DNA of 64,000 nucleotides from Thermoleophilales bacterium (GCA_020636955.1 JACJWY010000003.1:62001-126000); one strand, 5' to 3'; shown: positions 16,232-25,343, counted from the stretch's first letter. The notes: generated from the letters alone by a model not told the origin. Made by a program: numbers and translations.

Positions 16232-17632
16232 ATGAGTGACTACGCCACCGACAAGAACCCCGAAGTGACCATGGAAGAGATCGTGGCGCTGGCCAAGCGC
16301 CGCGGCTTCGTCTTCCCCAGCTCGGAGATCTACGGCGGCCTCGGTTCGACCTATGACTACGGCCATTACGGCGTGCTGCTGAAGAACAACGTCAAGAACG
16401 AATGGTGGAAGTCGATGCTGGTCGAGCGCGACGACATCGTCGCCCTCGATTCGGCGATCCTCCAGCACCCCAAGGTCTGGGAGGCCTCCGGGCACCTGGC
16501 CGGCTTCACCGATCCTCTGGTCCAGTGCCTCGGCGAATGCAAGCGGCGCTGGCGGGAGGATCACCTGCGTGAGGCGAACGTCGAGAAGGGCGGCAACTAC
16601 GACGACCCTATCGTCTGCCCCGAATGCGGCGGCGAACTCTCGCCTCCCCGCAACTTCAACCTGATGTTCGAGACCCACATGGGTCCCGTCGCCGACGACG
16701 GCAACGCCGTCTATCTCAGGCCGGAGACCGCCCAGGGCATCTTCATCAACTTCAAGAACGTGCTCAACTTCGCCCGCAAGAAGCCGCCCTTCGGGATCGC
16801 CCAGGTCGGCAAGTCCTTCCGCAACGAGATCACCCCCGGCAACTTCATCTTCCGGACCCGCGAGTTCGAACAGATGGAGATGGAGTTCTTCGTTCCGCCC
16901 GCCGAAGCTCAGCAGTGGTGGGAGAAGTGGGTCGAGATCAGACACAACTGGTATCTGGAGCTCGGCATCCGCCCAGACTTCCTGATGATCCGCCCCCACG
17001 AAGCCGACGAGCTCTCGCATTATTCATCCGGTACCTCGGATGTCGAATACCTCTTCCCGATCGGCTGGTCGGAGCTTGAAGGCATCGCCAACCGGGGCAA
17101 CTTCGATCTGACCCAGCATCAGGAACATTCCGGCGAGAGCATGGAATTCTTCGATCAGGCAAGCGGCGAGCGATACATCCCCCATGTGATCGAACCGGCA
17201 GCCGGCGCGGACCGGGCCACCCTCGCCTTCCTGGTCGACTCCTATTTCGAGGAGGAGGTGGAAGGCCGCAAGCGCACCGTGCTTCAGCTCCACCCGCGCC
17301 TGGCCCCGGTCAAGGTTGCGGTGCTGCCGCTCTTCAACAAGGAGGGCATGCCGGAGACCGCCCGGGAGATCAACACGGCGCTGCGGAAGGCGGGCATCCA
17401 GACCGAGTTCGACTCCGGCGGATCGATCGGCAAGCGCTACCGGCGTCAGGACGAGATCGGCACCCCCTGGGGAGTCACCGTCGACTTCGACACCAAAGAT
17501 GACGGCCAGGTGACCCTCCGCGACCGCGACTCACTCGAGCAGATCCGGGTCCCGATCGAGGGTCTGCCAGAGATGATCGCCGGCAAGCTGGCCGAACCCT
17601 GGCAATCCCCCAAGCTGGACCAAGCTCCCTGA
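16232..17632 (+). CDS. glyS: Glycyl-tRNA synthetase, single-chain type
   Basis: This 466-residue class II synthetase is the dimeric (eukaryote/archaeal-like, also actinobacterial) form, not the alpha2-beta2 enzyme. It starts EEIVALAKRRGFVFPSSEIYGG and has paired cysteine knuckles (CLGECKRRW and CPECGGEL, about 93-132). Motif 2 is in KSFRNEITPGNFIFRTREFEQ and motif 3 in ATLAFLVDSY. The C-terminal anticodon domain includes GIQTEFDSGGSIGKRYRRQDEIGTP. It is convergent with nothing and followed 31 bases later by the dioxygenase-like gene. Confidence 0.96.
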   Translation: MSDYATDKNPEVTMEEIVALAKRRGFVFPSSEIYGGLGSTYDYGHYGVLLKNNVKNEWWKSMLVERDDIVALDSAILQHPKVWEASGHLAGFTDPLVQCLGECKRRWREDHLREANVEKGGNYDDPIVCPECGGELSPPRNFNLMFETHMGPVADDGNAVYLRPETAQGIFINFKNVLNFARKKPPFGIAQVGKSFRNEITPGNFIFRTREFEQMEMEFFVPPAEAQQWWEKWVEIRHNWYLELGIRPDFLMIRPHEADELSHYSSGTSDVEYLFPIGWSELEGIANRGNFDLTQHQEHSGESMEFFDQASGERYIPHVIEPAAGADRATLAFLVDSYFEEEVEGRKRTVLQLHPRLAPVKVAVLPLFNKEGMPETAREINTALRKAGIQTEFDSGGSIGKRYRRQDEIGTPWGVTVDFDTKDDGQVTLRDRDSLEQIRVPIEGLPEMIAGKLAEPWQSPKLDQAP

Positions 17633-17663
17633 GCCGGCCGAAGCGCTCTGCTTGACTTCGGGC

Positions 17664-18563
17664 ATGAGACCCGGCCCGATCGAAAGCACAGCATCTGACG
17701 CTCTCACCTACGGGGCGGTGCACCTGAACGTCACCGACCTCGACCGTTCGCTTGTGTTCTGGCGGGATCTGATCGGAATGACCGAGCTCGGCCGGGACAC
17801 CCGGCAGGAGCGCTCGGCAGGCGCGGCTGGCAGCCCGGGTGCCGTCCGGCTCGGGGTGAAGGATGAATCCGGCACCGGCGAAGCGGAACTGATTGTTCTG
17901 CACCCCGGGGCAACTCAGCCGGTGCAGCGCGGCTACTCGGCGCTTTATCACCTGGCGATTCACATGCCTTCGGAGGCCGAGTTTGCCCGTCTGCTGGCCC
18001 GGCTCTTCGCCGCCCGTTACCCGAACGCGCCGACCGACCACGTGACCCACTGGGCCACCTACCTCGACGACCCGGACGGGATCAACGTCGAGATCGCCTT
18101 CGAAACGATCGACCGGGTCGGCAAAATCGACATCGTGGGCGGCAGGCCGCTGATCATCGATTCCGAAGGCCGCCGACACGACATGACCGAGCCGCTCGGA
18201 CTGGAAGAGGTCTTCTCCCATCGCGAAGACGATGACCTCACCTCGTCGCTTCCCGCCGGTACCCGGATCGGGCACGTACACCTCTATGTCGGGGATCTCG
18301 AAGCGGCCCAGGCCTTTTACGAGGAGATGGGATTCACCCGACACATGGACGCCGCCGGAATCGGTTTCGCCGACCTCTCGCTCGGCGGCACTTTCCCCCA
18401 CCGGATCGCGGTCAACGTCTGGCAGGGCATCGGGGCACCGCAGGCTCCGGCCGGGACGGCCGGCATGAAGCACTTCGAGCTCTTCGAATCCGAACCGTCC
18501 GGGGAGACCCGGGAGCTGGAAGATCCCTCGGGCAACCGGCTTCTCATCTGCCCGCGACCCTGA
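17664..18563 (+). CDS. Extradiol-dioxygenase-like VOC protein (CatE type)
   Basis: The 299-residue protein has two vicinal-oxygen-chelate modules. The first is VHLNVTDLDRSLVFWRDLIGM with YHLAIHMP and DDPDGINVEI; the second is GHVHLYVGDLEAAQAFYEEMGF with KHFELFES and EDPSGNRLLI. The second-module His and Glu positions fit a metal site. It resembles CatE-like catechol 2,3-dioxygenases of Bacillus (from memory), but glyoxalase-like roles are possible. I start it at ATG 17664; an in-frame TTG 12 bases earlier is less likely. Confidence 0.82.
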   Translation: MRPGPIESTASDALTYGAVHLNVTDLDRSLVFWRDLIGMTELGRDTRQERSAGAAGSPGAVRLGVKDESGTGEAELIVLHPGATQPVQRGYSALYHLAIHMPSEAEFARLLARLFAARYPNAPTDHVTHWATYLDDPDGINVEIAFETIDRVGKIDIVGGRPLIIDSEGRRHDMTEPLGLEEVFSHREDDDLTSSLPAGTRIGHVHLYVGDLEAAQAFYEEMGFTRHMDAAGIGFADLSLGGTFPHRIAVNVWQGIGAPQAPAGTAGMKHFELFESEPSGETRELEDPSGNRLLICPRP

Positions 18564-18634
18564 GCCGCCTGTTCGCCGGCTTTCCCCGGCTCGCGGTTCG
18601 GCTTCCCCGGCGCCGGCGGTGAAATAGTGGGGCC

Positions 18635-19717
18635 GTGAGATCTCTGGTCGATCAGCGCTTTTCGGCTCTCCGCTTTGCTTCGCTGCGGATCGTCCAGATC
18701 TGCCTGGCGGCCGGGGTCGCCTGGCTGATTGCCACCCGTATCGTCGGGCACAGCGAACCGTTCTTCGCGCCGATCTCGGTCGTGCTGGTGCTGGGACTTG
18801 CGATCGAGCAGCGGGGCCGACGGGCATACGAGGTCGCGCTCGGGGTGGCGCTCGGGATTGCGATCGCCGACCTGATCGTTTTGGCGCTGGGCACCGGCAC
18901 ATGGCAGCTGATGCTGGTCATCGGCCTCGCGATGTCCGCTGCCGTGCTTTCTGGCGGCGGCGTGATGTTGGTCAACCAGGCAGCCATCTCCGGGGTGCTG
19001 GTCGCGACTTTGCCCGCCCCCGACCTGGCTGACACAACCCACCGTTTCGTCGACGCTCTGATCGGCGGCGGAGTGGCCCTGACCGCGAACGCAATCACCC
19101 CGGTGGATCCGGTCCGCCTGGTGCGTCGCTACCTGCAACCTCTGCTTTCAAGACTTTCGGGAACGCTCGTTGACATCGCCGATGCCCTCGACCACGAAAG
19201 TCACGAGGAGATCGTGGCCGCGCTGGAACGGGCCCGCTCGCTGGACCCCGCGGTGCGGGAGATGAAGATCGCGGTCGAAGCCGGGCAGGAAACGATTTCA
19301 CTGGCCCCGACCCGGCGTCGAAAACGGGGCCGGGTCGACCAGCTCGCGGCCGCCGCGGAACCGATCGATCTGATGATCCGCAACACCCGGGTGCTGGCCC
19401 GCGCCTGCCAGCGGGCAATCGACCTCGACGAGCACATCCCCCCGGTCGTGGCCGACTCGATCCGCGACCTGGCCACGTCGGTTTCCCGGCTCGACCGGCA
19501 CCTGGGCGGAGCCCCGGTCAGGTCCACCGCCCGGGAGGCCGCCCTGCGGGCCGCGGCCAAGGCCACCGCGGCTCTTGAGGAAACCTCGAACCTGTCGGTC
19601 AGCGTGATTGTCGGCCAGATCCGCTCCACGGCGACCGACCTGCTGCTCGGGCTCGGCATGACCAACGATGAAGCCCTCAACCAGGTGCGGTCGGCCAGGG
19701 AGCGCCTGGGGCTTTGA
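18635..19717 (+). CDS. FUSC/aromatic-acid-exporter-like membrane protein
   Basis: The first 160 residues hold about five or six transmembrane helices (QICLAAGVAWLIAT, PFFAPISVVLVLGLAIEQRGRRA, LGVALGIAIADLIV, LMLVIGLAMSAAVLSGGG). This is the FUSC/DUF939-type pattern seen in aromatic-acid exporters. The remaining 200 residues are cytoplasmic helices, largely basic/acidic and predicted coiled. GTG start. Its stop overlaps the SulP gene start by 4 bases, so the two are co-translated. The substrate is unknown; weak organic anions are a reasonable guess. Confidence 0.75.
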   Translation: MRSLVDQRFSALRFASLRIVQICLAAGVAWLIATRIVGHSEPFFAPISVVLVLGLAIEQRGRRAYEVALGVALGIAIADLIVLALGTGTWQLMLVIGLAMSAAVLSGGGVMLVNQAAISGVLVATLPAPDLADTTHRFVDALIGGGVALTANAITPVDPVRLVRRYLQPLLSRLSGTLVDIADALDHESHEEIVAALERARSLDPAVREMKIAVEAGQETISLAPTRRRKRGRVDQLAAAAEPIDLMIRNTRVLARACQRAIDLDEHIPPVVADSIRDLATSVSRLDRHLGGAPVRSTAREAALRAAAKATAALEETSNLSVSVIVGQIRSTATDLLLGLGMTNDEALNQVRSARERLGL

Positions 19718-21408
19718 GGCTGTTCCCGTCGATCAGGCCGTACCGGAAGGACTGGCTCCGGCCGGACCTGATCGGCGCGCTCACCGTCTGGGCTGTGCTG
19801 GTACCCGAAGCGCTGGCCTACGCGACGATCGCCGGGGTTTCCCCGATCGTCGGCCTGTATGCCGCTCCCGGTGCTCTGCTCATCTACGCGGCGCTGGGGA
19901 GCTCCCGAAAGCTGATCACCGGGGGTGACGCCGCGACCGCGGCGCTCTCGGCGGCGATCGTTGGCGGGATTGTGGCCGGCGACTCCTCGGCCTTCGTACA
20001 GACCACCGCCGCCCTGGCGATCTGCGTGGGGTTGATTGCGGTGATCGCCGGAATTTCCCGTCTGGGATTCGTCGTCGATTTCATCTCCATTCCGGTGCTC
20101 AGGGGCTTCATCATCGGCCTTGCCCTGACAATAATCGCCGGTCAGATCCCGCATCTCTTCGGAGTCGAATCCGTGAACGGCAACTTCTTTGACCGGATCT
20201 GGGACTTTTTCACGCACCTCGACCAGATGAATCTGCCCACGACGGTGATCGGGCTGGGCTCACTGGCGATCATCCTCTTCTTCAAGTACCGGCACCCGAG
20301 AGTGCCCGGTTCGCTGATCGCCGTGGTACTCGGAATCATCGCGGTGAAGGTCTTTGACCTTGGCGCCCATGGGGTCGAAATCGTCGGGCCGATCTCTTCG
20401 GAGCTGCCCTCCGTCGGTTTGCCCGACGTTGGCCTGAGTGATGTCGGGGCTCTGATGGCGGGTGCGGTGGGCCTGATGCTGGTCGGTTTCGCCGAGAGCC
20501 TCGCCAGCGCCAGAACCTATCCCGGCCCGGATGAGCAGCTCGACCCCGACCGGGAACTGGTCGGGACCGGCGCCGCCAACCTCGGGGCGGGACTGGTCGG
20601 CGGTTTCGTGGTGACCGGCAGCTTCTCCAAGACGGCAATCAACTCCGAATCCGGTGCCCGCAGCCAGCTCTCCGGGATCGTCGTCGCCGGCCTTGTGGTG
20701 CTAACCATGCTCTTCCTCACGGTTCCCTTCGAAAGCCTGCCGGATGCGGCTCTGGCAGCCGTCGTTATCGCGGCCCTGATTCACGCCCTCGATTTTGTCG
20801 GATTGAGCGAGCTTTCCAGGATCCGGGAGCGGGGCAACCCGCTGAACCCGGGCAACCGGCCGGACTTCATCGCCGCGATCGCGGCCCTGCTCGGAGTGAC
20901 GGTTTTCGACATCCTGCCCGGGCTGTTCATCGGAATCGGGGTGTCACTGGTGCTTCTGCTTTACCGCGCCTCGCGGCCGCATGTCACCCGCCTCGGCGAG
21001 CTTCACTCCCAGCCCGGCCATTGGGGCGATGTCCGCCGCCATACCGATGCCGTCGAGGCTCCCGGTGTCGTCGTGCTGCGACTCGAGGCGGCGATCTTTT
21101 TCGCCAACGCCGAAGAGATCCGCCGGGAAGTGAACCGGAGCATCGGGCCCGACACCCGGGCCGTGGTCCTCGACGTGGAGACAGTCCCCTACATCGATGT
21201 GACCGCCGCCTACATGCTGAAGTCGCTTGCCGCGGAGTTGACCGGCAAGGGAATCCGTCTGGCGATCGCCCGCGATGTCGGATCGGTGGAAGACATGATG
21301 CGGGAGACCGGACTCAAGGGCCTCCTTGCGGATTCCTATGTCTCGATCGACCAGGCGGTTCACGTGGCGGAAGATGGTCAGGGATCGCCGCCCGACGTCA
21401 ATCAGTGA
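19714..21408 (+). CDS. SulP-family anion transporter with STAS domain
   Basis: This 564-residue protein has the SulP/SLC26 pattern. The N-terminus DLIGALTVWAVLVPEALAYATIAG is followed by the signature PIVGLYAAPGALLIYA and about 10-12 helices. The C-terminal STAS domain covers about 440-550 (VVLRLEAAIFFANAEEI, VVLDVETVPYIDVTAAYML). The usual phospho-Ser of STAS is replaced by Thr in DVTAAY. SulP proteins carry sulfate, bicarbonate or dicarboxylates. TTG start coupled to the FUSC-like gene. Confidence 0.93.
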   Translation: MRLFPSIRPYRKDWLRPDLIGALTVWAVLVPEALAYATIAGVSPIVGLYAAPGALLIYAALGSSRKLITGGDAATAALSAAIVGGIVAGDSSAFVQTTAALAICVGLIAVIAGISRLGFVVDFISIPVLRGFIIGLALTIIAGQIPHLFGVESVNGNFFDRIWDFFTHLDQMNLPTTVIGLGSLAIILFFKYRHPRVPGSLIAVVLGIIAVKVFDLGAHGVEIVGPISSELPSVGLPDVGLSDVGALMAGAVGLMLVGFAESLASARTYPGPDEQLDPDRELVGTGAANLGAGLVGGFVVTGSFSKTAINSESGARSQLSGIVVAGLVVLTMLFLTVPFESLPDAALAAVVIAALIHALDFVGLSELSRIRERGNPLNPGNRPDFIAAIAALLGVTVFDILPGLFIGIGVSLVLLLYRASRPHVTRLGELHSQPGHWGDVRRHTDAVEAPGVVVLRLEAAIFFANAEEIRREVNRSIGPDTRAVVLDVETVPYIDVTAAYMLKSLAAELTGKGIRLAIARDVGSVEDMMRETGLKGLLADSYVSIDQAVHVAEDGQGSPPDVNQ

Positions 21409-21420
21409 CCCGGGCTCCAG

Positions 21421-22107
21421 TCATTGATCGGGGCTCCAGCGTTCCCCGGCCGAGGCCCGCTCCATGCCGACCCAGGCGAACTCCATGACCATTGCCAGAA
21501 CCTGTTCCCTCGGCACCTCCCGATGTTCGTCCCACCAGTTTGCGATCGCCGTCACCGCGCCGATGAGCTGCCGGGAAGTCGCCTCCAGGACGAGCCCGAA
21601 GTCGGCACCTTCCGGAAGCGATGACTTCGGCATCTCCGGAGCCATCATCGCGCCGATGATCCGGGCCACCTCCTCGAAGAGGCGATCCCAGGTGTCGGTC
21701 ACGTCATCACTCGCCCGGTGCCTGACCAACAGCCTCCAGGCGTCGCGGCGCTCCTCGACGAAAGCGAGCAGCCCGTCGAGTCCGGCGACCAGCCTGTCCT
21801 CGCTTCTCTCACCGGCGGCGGTGGCCGCGGCCAGCACCCGGCCCAGCAGCTCCCCGACCCAGGTTTCGAGAATCTCCTTGTAGAGCTCGCGCTTGGAAGA
21901 GAAGTGCTCGTAAATCAGTGCCTTCGAGACACCGGCCTTTTCGGCGACCTCATCCAGCTTGGTCTCCTGGTACCCGCCCTTCGCAAAGACGTCGAGCGCC
22001 GCCTCGAGGATCAGTTTCCGGCGTTCCACGGCCGGTATCCGGCGCCGCACCTCTGGTGGTTTAGGCGAGCCTTCTCTCGCCTTCCCTCTGCCCGCGGAAT
22101 CACTCAT
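21421..22107 (-). CDS. TetR-family transcriptional regulator
   Basis: The 228-residue protein has a TetR N-terminal helix-turn-helix at about 30-75 (LILEAALDVFAKGGYQETKLDEVAEKAGVSKALIYEHF) and an all-helical ligand domain. The first 20 residues are basic (GRGKAREGSPK). It converges with the SulP gene, 12 bases apart. A perfect 28-base palindrome lies 12 bases upstream of its start, which makes autorepression likely. The ligand is unknown. Confidence 0.92.
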   Translation of the reverse strand: MSDSAGRGKAREGSPKPPEVRRRIPAVERRKLILEAALDVFAKGGYQETKLDEVAEKAGVSKALIYEHFSSKRELYKEILETWVGELLGRVLAAATAAGERSEDRLVAGLDGLLAFVEERRDAWRLLVRHRASDDVTDTWDRLFEEVARIIGAMMAPEMPKSSLPEGADFGLVLEATSRQLIGAVTAIANWWDEHREVPREQVLAMVMEFAWVGMERASAGERWSPDQ

Positions 22108-22118
22108 CGGCCCGATTC

Positions 22119-22146
22119 TACTAACTGACTGACAAGTCAGTTAGTA
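22119..22146. promoter_or_regulatory. Operator palindrome upstream of the tetR gene
   Basis: Two perfect 12-bp arms (TACTAACTGACT and its complement) flank a 4-base GACA spacer. The size and symmetry match a TetR-dimer-pair operator. It lies between tetR (start 22107) and the typA 3' region, with no other promoter nearby, so it most likely serves autoregulation. Confidence 0.85.
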
Positions 22147-22328
22147 TCTGATCCGGGCGATTCTCGAAGGCAGGCTGTTGCCGAAAGGTTCCCCCGGGCG
22201 CTGAACACTTTCAGGAGAGTTTTTCCGCCGGTCTGATCCAGACCGCAACCCTTGGCCGCCTGCCCGGTTATATGGGCAGTCCACGTGCCAGGGAGGGATG
22301 CACGGCAGGGACTGACAGAAGCAGGGGA
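22147..22328. other. Intergenic stretch without recognised gene
   Basis: These 180 bases between the TetR operator and the typA terminator hairpin hold short open frames only, with no ribosome sites or family likeness. I see no tRNA, small RNA signature or repeat. Confidence 0.6.
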
Positions 22329-22355
22329 GGTGGCGAGGCCCCGGGCCTCGCCACC
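22329..22355 (-). terminator. Hairpin after typA
   Basis: GGTGGCGAGGCCC and its exact complement are separated by one base, folding as an 11-bp stem with a 5-base loop, 6 bases past the typA stop. There is no T-run beyond it, so it is a structural or Rho-assisted terminator at best. Confidence 0.6.
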
Positions 22356-22361
22356 TTGCAC

Positions 22362-24194
22362 TTAACGGGAGAGGTTCTTGATCTTCCGGGCGGCCTTGAC
22401 CCGGTCGTTCTGGTCGAGGTCGACCTTGCGCAAACGAACGGAGTTCGGAGTTATCTCGACGCATTCATCGGCACGAAGGAACTCGATCGCCGACTCGAGG
22501 GTCAGCGGCTTCGGCGGCGTCAGCCGCACCAGCACGTCCGAGGTCGAGGAGCGCATGTTGGTCAACTGCTTTTCCTTGACCGCGTTGACATCGAGATCGT
22601 TGGCCCGGGCATGCTCGCCAACGATCATCCCCTCGTAGACATCCTCGCCGGGGCCGACGAACATCGAGCCCCGATCCTGAAGTCCGAAGAGGGCGAAGCT
22701 CGCCGTCGCGCCCTGGCGGTCGGCAACCAGTGATCCGGTGGCCCGGGTGGTGATCTCCCCGGCCCATGGTTCCCATCCCTCGAAAATGGAATGGAGGATG
22801 CCGGTGCCGCGGGTTTCGGTGAGGAACTCGGTACGAAAGCCGACCAGGCCACGGGCCGGGATCACGTAATCGAGCCGGGTCCAGGAATCTGACTGGGCGG
22901 TCATGTTTTCCATGCGCCCCTTGCGGGCAGCGAGCAGCTGTGTGACCGCGCCGACATGCTCCTCCGGAACGTCGATGACCAGGCGCTCCATCGGTTCGTT
23001 CATCTGGCCGTCGATCTCCCTGGTCAGCACCCGCGGCTGGCCGGCGGTCAACTCGAAACCTTCACGACGCATCATCTCAAGCAGCACCACCAGCTGAAGT
23101 TCGCCACGGCCCTGGACCTCCCAGGCATCGGGACGCTCGGTCGGCAGCACGCGGATCGCCACGTTGCCGAGCAGCTCCTGATCGAGCCGGTTCTGGATCT
23201 GGCGGGCGGTCACCTTGTCTCCGTCTCGACCGGCGAGCGGCGAAGTGTTGATGCCGACGACGATCGAAAGGGATGGCTCGTCGACCTCGATCACCGGCAT
23301 CGGATCCGGATCCTCGGGGTCGGAAAGCGTCTCGCCGATCGTCACCTCGGGAATGCCCGCCACGGCAATGATCTCGCCCGGTCCGGCCTCTTTCGCGGTG
23401 ACCCTTTCGAGTGCCTCCGTCACAAAGAGCTCCGAGACAGTCGCCCGCTCGACCGACCCGTCGGCCCGGCACCAGCCCACTGGCGAGCCGGCCCGAATCG
23501 TGCCCTGCATCACCCGGCAAAGGGCGAGACGACCCAGGTAGGGCGACGCGTCCAGGTTGGTCACCCAGGCCTGCAGCACATGCCCTTCCTCGTATTCGGG
23601 GGCCGGGATGTGCTCGACCATCAGGTCGAGCAGCGGTTTCAGGTCCTCGCCCTCGACCCCTTCCTCCAGTGAGGCCCATCCCTCTTTGCCGTTCGTGTAA
23701 ACGATCGGGAATTCGATCTGCTCGCCATCAGCTCCCAGGTCCATGAAGAGCTCGTAGACCTCGTCGACCACTTCGCCGATTCGGGCGTCGGGCCGGTCCA
23801 CCTTGTTGACCACGAGGATCACCGGCAGGCCCGCTTCCAGCGCCTTGCCGAGCACGAAGCGGGTCTGCGGCAAGGGACCTTCGGAGGCGTCGACCAGCAG
23901 CACCACCCCGTCGACCATGGTCAGGCCGCGCTCCACCTCGCCGCCGAAGTCGGCGTGGCCGGGGGTATCAATGATGTTCAACTTCACCTCGCCGTAACGG
24001 ACCGCCGTGTTCTTGGCGAGGATCGTGATGCCCTTCTCGCGCTCGAGGTCCATCGAGTCCATGACCCGGTCGTTTACGTCCTGACCTTCGCGGAAGGCAC
24101 CCGACTGCCAGAGCATCGCGTCAACCAGCGTCGTCTTGCCGTGGTCGACGTGGGCCACGATCGCCACATTTCTTATGTCATCCCTGCGAGCCAA
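22362..24194 (-). CDS. typA: Translational GTPase TypA/BipA
   Basis: This 610-residue elongation-factor-like GTPase binds the ribosome and helps large-subunit assembly and stress adaptation. G1 is AHVDHGKTTLVDAM, followed by REKGITILAKN (switch), DTPGHADFGGEVERG (G3) and NKVDRPDA (G4). The EF-G-like domains III and V and a TypA-specific C-terminal domain (RGLVGFRTEFLTETRGTG, LQDRGSMFVGPGEDVYEGM) follow. Length is normal. The start is TTG, with no good ribosome site, so the 5' end may be slightly uncertain. Confidence 0.96.
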   Translation of the reverse strand: MARRDDIRNVAIVAHVDHGKTTLVDAMLWQSGAFREGQDVNDRVMDSMDLEREKGITILAKNTAVRYGEVKLNIIDTPGHADFGGEVERGLTMVDGVVLLVDASEGPLPQTRFVLGKALEAGLPVILVVNKVDRPDARIGEVVDEVYELFMDLGADGEQIEFPIVYTNGKEGWASLEEGVEGEDLKPLLDLMVEHIPAPEYEEGHVLQAWVTNLDASPYLGRLALCRVMQGTIRAGSPVGWCRADGSVERATVSELFVTEALERVTAKEAGPGEIIAVAGIPEVTIGETLSDPEDPDPMPVIEVDEPSLSIVVGINTSPLAGRDGDKVTARQIQNRLDQELLGNVAIRVLPTERPDAWEVQGRGELQLVVLLEMMRREGFELTAGQPRVLTREIDGQMNEPMERLVIDVPEEHVGAVTQLLAARKGRMENMTAQSDSWTRLDYVIPARGLVGFRTEFLTETRGTGILHSIFEGWEPWAGEITTRATGSLVADRQGATASFALFGLQDRGSMFVGPGEDVYEGMIVGEHARANDLDVNAVKEKQLTNMRSSTSDVLVRLTPPKPLTLESAIEFLRADECVEITPNSVRLRKVDLDQNDRVKAARKIKNLSR

Positions 24195-24285
24195 AGGACG
24201 GGAAGTCTATGCGACACGCCGATCCGGCCCCGGGTTGGCCGTCCACCCCGATCCGATGATCAGCCGGTGAGGCCGGCGCCGCAAC

Positions 24286-24682
24286 ACGGTGCTTGCCGTC
24301 GCACCGCGCGGATCTGGTGGTCACGCCGTGGGGGTTGGCATGCATCCCCGGGGCCCTTGGACTCGCTCCGCTCGTCCGCGGGGAGTTCCCCGGGGACGCA
24401 TGACCAACCCCCACGGCTACACCAGCCCTGCTCCGCGGCCCCGACCAGGTTCCGCATCACCGACCCGGATCCGCAATACCAACCCGGACCCGGGACAACG
24501 GTGCCGCAGGTTTCCTACCCCGGAGGTCACAAACCTGCGGCACCTTCGCGCCTGCGTTGCGGCACCGTGGCACCACCACTTCTACGGACCCGTTACACCG
24601 CCAACCGATAGCGAACCGACCCCGGCGCTCCACGGCAGACTGTCGTGACTTCACAAACCGTGAGCGGGTGGTGCACAGGGGC
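24286..24682. repeat. Structured intergenic repeat, copy 1
   Basis: This non-coding stretch is homologous, in the same orientation, to 32020-32374. The central 120 bases (24325-24445) differ from the other copy at only about 7 positions. It contains a large hairpin (24325-24417, arms of about 29 bases starting GCCGTGGGGGTTGG) and a second hairpin (24500-24544, arms GGTGCCGCAGGTTT and complement). Similarity in the outer 130 bases is weaker but clear (CGGCGCTCCA, AGCGGGT, CAGGGGC blocks in order). Open frames inside it are not conserved between copies, so it is not a gene. Boundaries are approximate. Confidence 0.8.
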
Positions 24683-24685
24683 CTC

Positions 24686-24785
24686 CAGCCGTGCGCTGCC
24701 AAGGAGGCAAGCGAAGGCAGTGAAGGGGGCGTACTCGGGTACGTTCCCGAACCGTCGAGCGACCGACGAAGGCAGCGCGCGGGTG
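24686..24785. repeat. Nested palindromic element next to the copy 1 repeat
   Basis: CCGTGCGCTGCC (24689-24700) and GGCAGCGCGCGG (24771-24782) are near-perfect inverted ends (11 of 12). The interior has a CGTAC-TCGG-GTACG hairpin and several AAGGCAG/GAAGGCAG words. It lies just beyond the stop of the minus-strand gene at 24811, so it could act in 3' processing; no gene is seen. Confidence 0.5.
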
Positions 24786-24810
24786 GTGGTTCCTGGGCGC
24801 GGTGCCCGGG

Positions 24811-25272
24811 CTACTCGGTGCCTACCGGCGTCCCGTTCGTCTGAGCCGTCTCGGTCGAAGTCGTCGAGGTGTAGACGAACTCTTCCTCGGCCCCGAAGAT
24901 CGCGTCGAGCAGGCTCTTGCGGGCGGACTCGCTGAACACGAGCACCAGACCACCGGTGACCACGCCGACCAGCAAAAGCTTCCGGACCGGATGACGCTTC
25001 TTCTTCGGCGGCGACTTGAGACGGTCGGCCGCATCACGGAGAGATTCCGCGGCGCTCTGCAGTTCCTTCTTGACCCGCTTGTCCTGGGTCACCGATTCGA
25101 CCGCAGACGACCGGTTCGACTGGATCCGCTGGAAGGCTTTGCGGCCCGCCACCGCGGCGGCGACCAGGCTAGCGCGAAGTTCCTCGTCCTCGATCAGGCG
25201 ACGGACATGCTGGTTCTCACGCGCCGACGAGTACGCCTTGGCGGCCTTGCCCGAGATGTTCTCTGTTCCCAT
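24811..25272 (-). CDS. Single-pass membrane protein of unknown function
   Basis: This 153-residue protein has about 95 mostly helical, charged N-terminal residues (SARENQHVRRLIEDEELRAS and following, likely amphipathic or coiled), a K/R-rich stretch (KSPPKKKRHPVRK), one hydrophobic helix at about 98-115 (LLLVGVVTGGLVLVFS) and a Thr/Ser-rich tail. I do not recognise the family; similar small helix-plus-anchor proteins are common in actinobacteria. It lies between lon and typA on the same strand with its own spacing. Confidence 0.75.
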   Translation of the reverse strand: MGTENISGKAAKAYSSARENQHVRRLIEDEELRASLVAAAVAGRKAFQRIQSNRSSAVESVTQDKRVKKELQSAAESLRDAADRLKSPPKKKRHPVRKLLLVGVVTGGLVLVFSESARKSLLDAIFGAEEEFVYTSTTSTETAQTNGTPVGTE

Positions 25273-25319
25273 GTGTTCCTCGCTTGATCGAATGGTGATG
25301 TGTCGAGAATACCGCTACC

Positions 25320-25343
25320 CCGGTTCAAAGAAAAACGAACCGG
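25320..25343 (-). terminator. Weak hairpin directly after lon
   Basis: CCGGTTC and GAACCGG (7-bp stem) flank a 10-base A-rich loop (T-rich on the minus strand) beginning 1 base after the lon stop codon. The T-run is in the loop and not after the stem, so termination here is uncertain. Confidence 0.35.

Noticed and set aside
24289..24648. Short proline/arginine-rich open frames within the repeat copies
   Set aside because: Frames are not conserved between the two copies and have no ribosome sites; the conserved feature is the hairpin structure.
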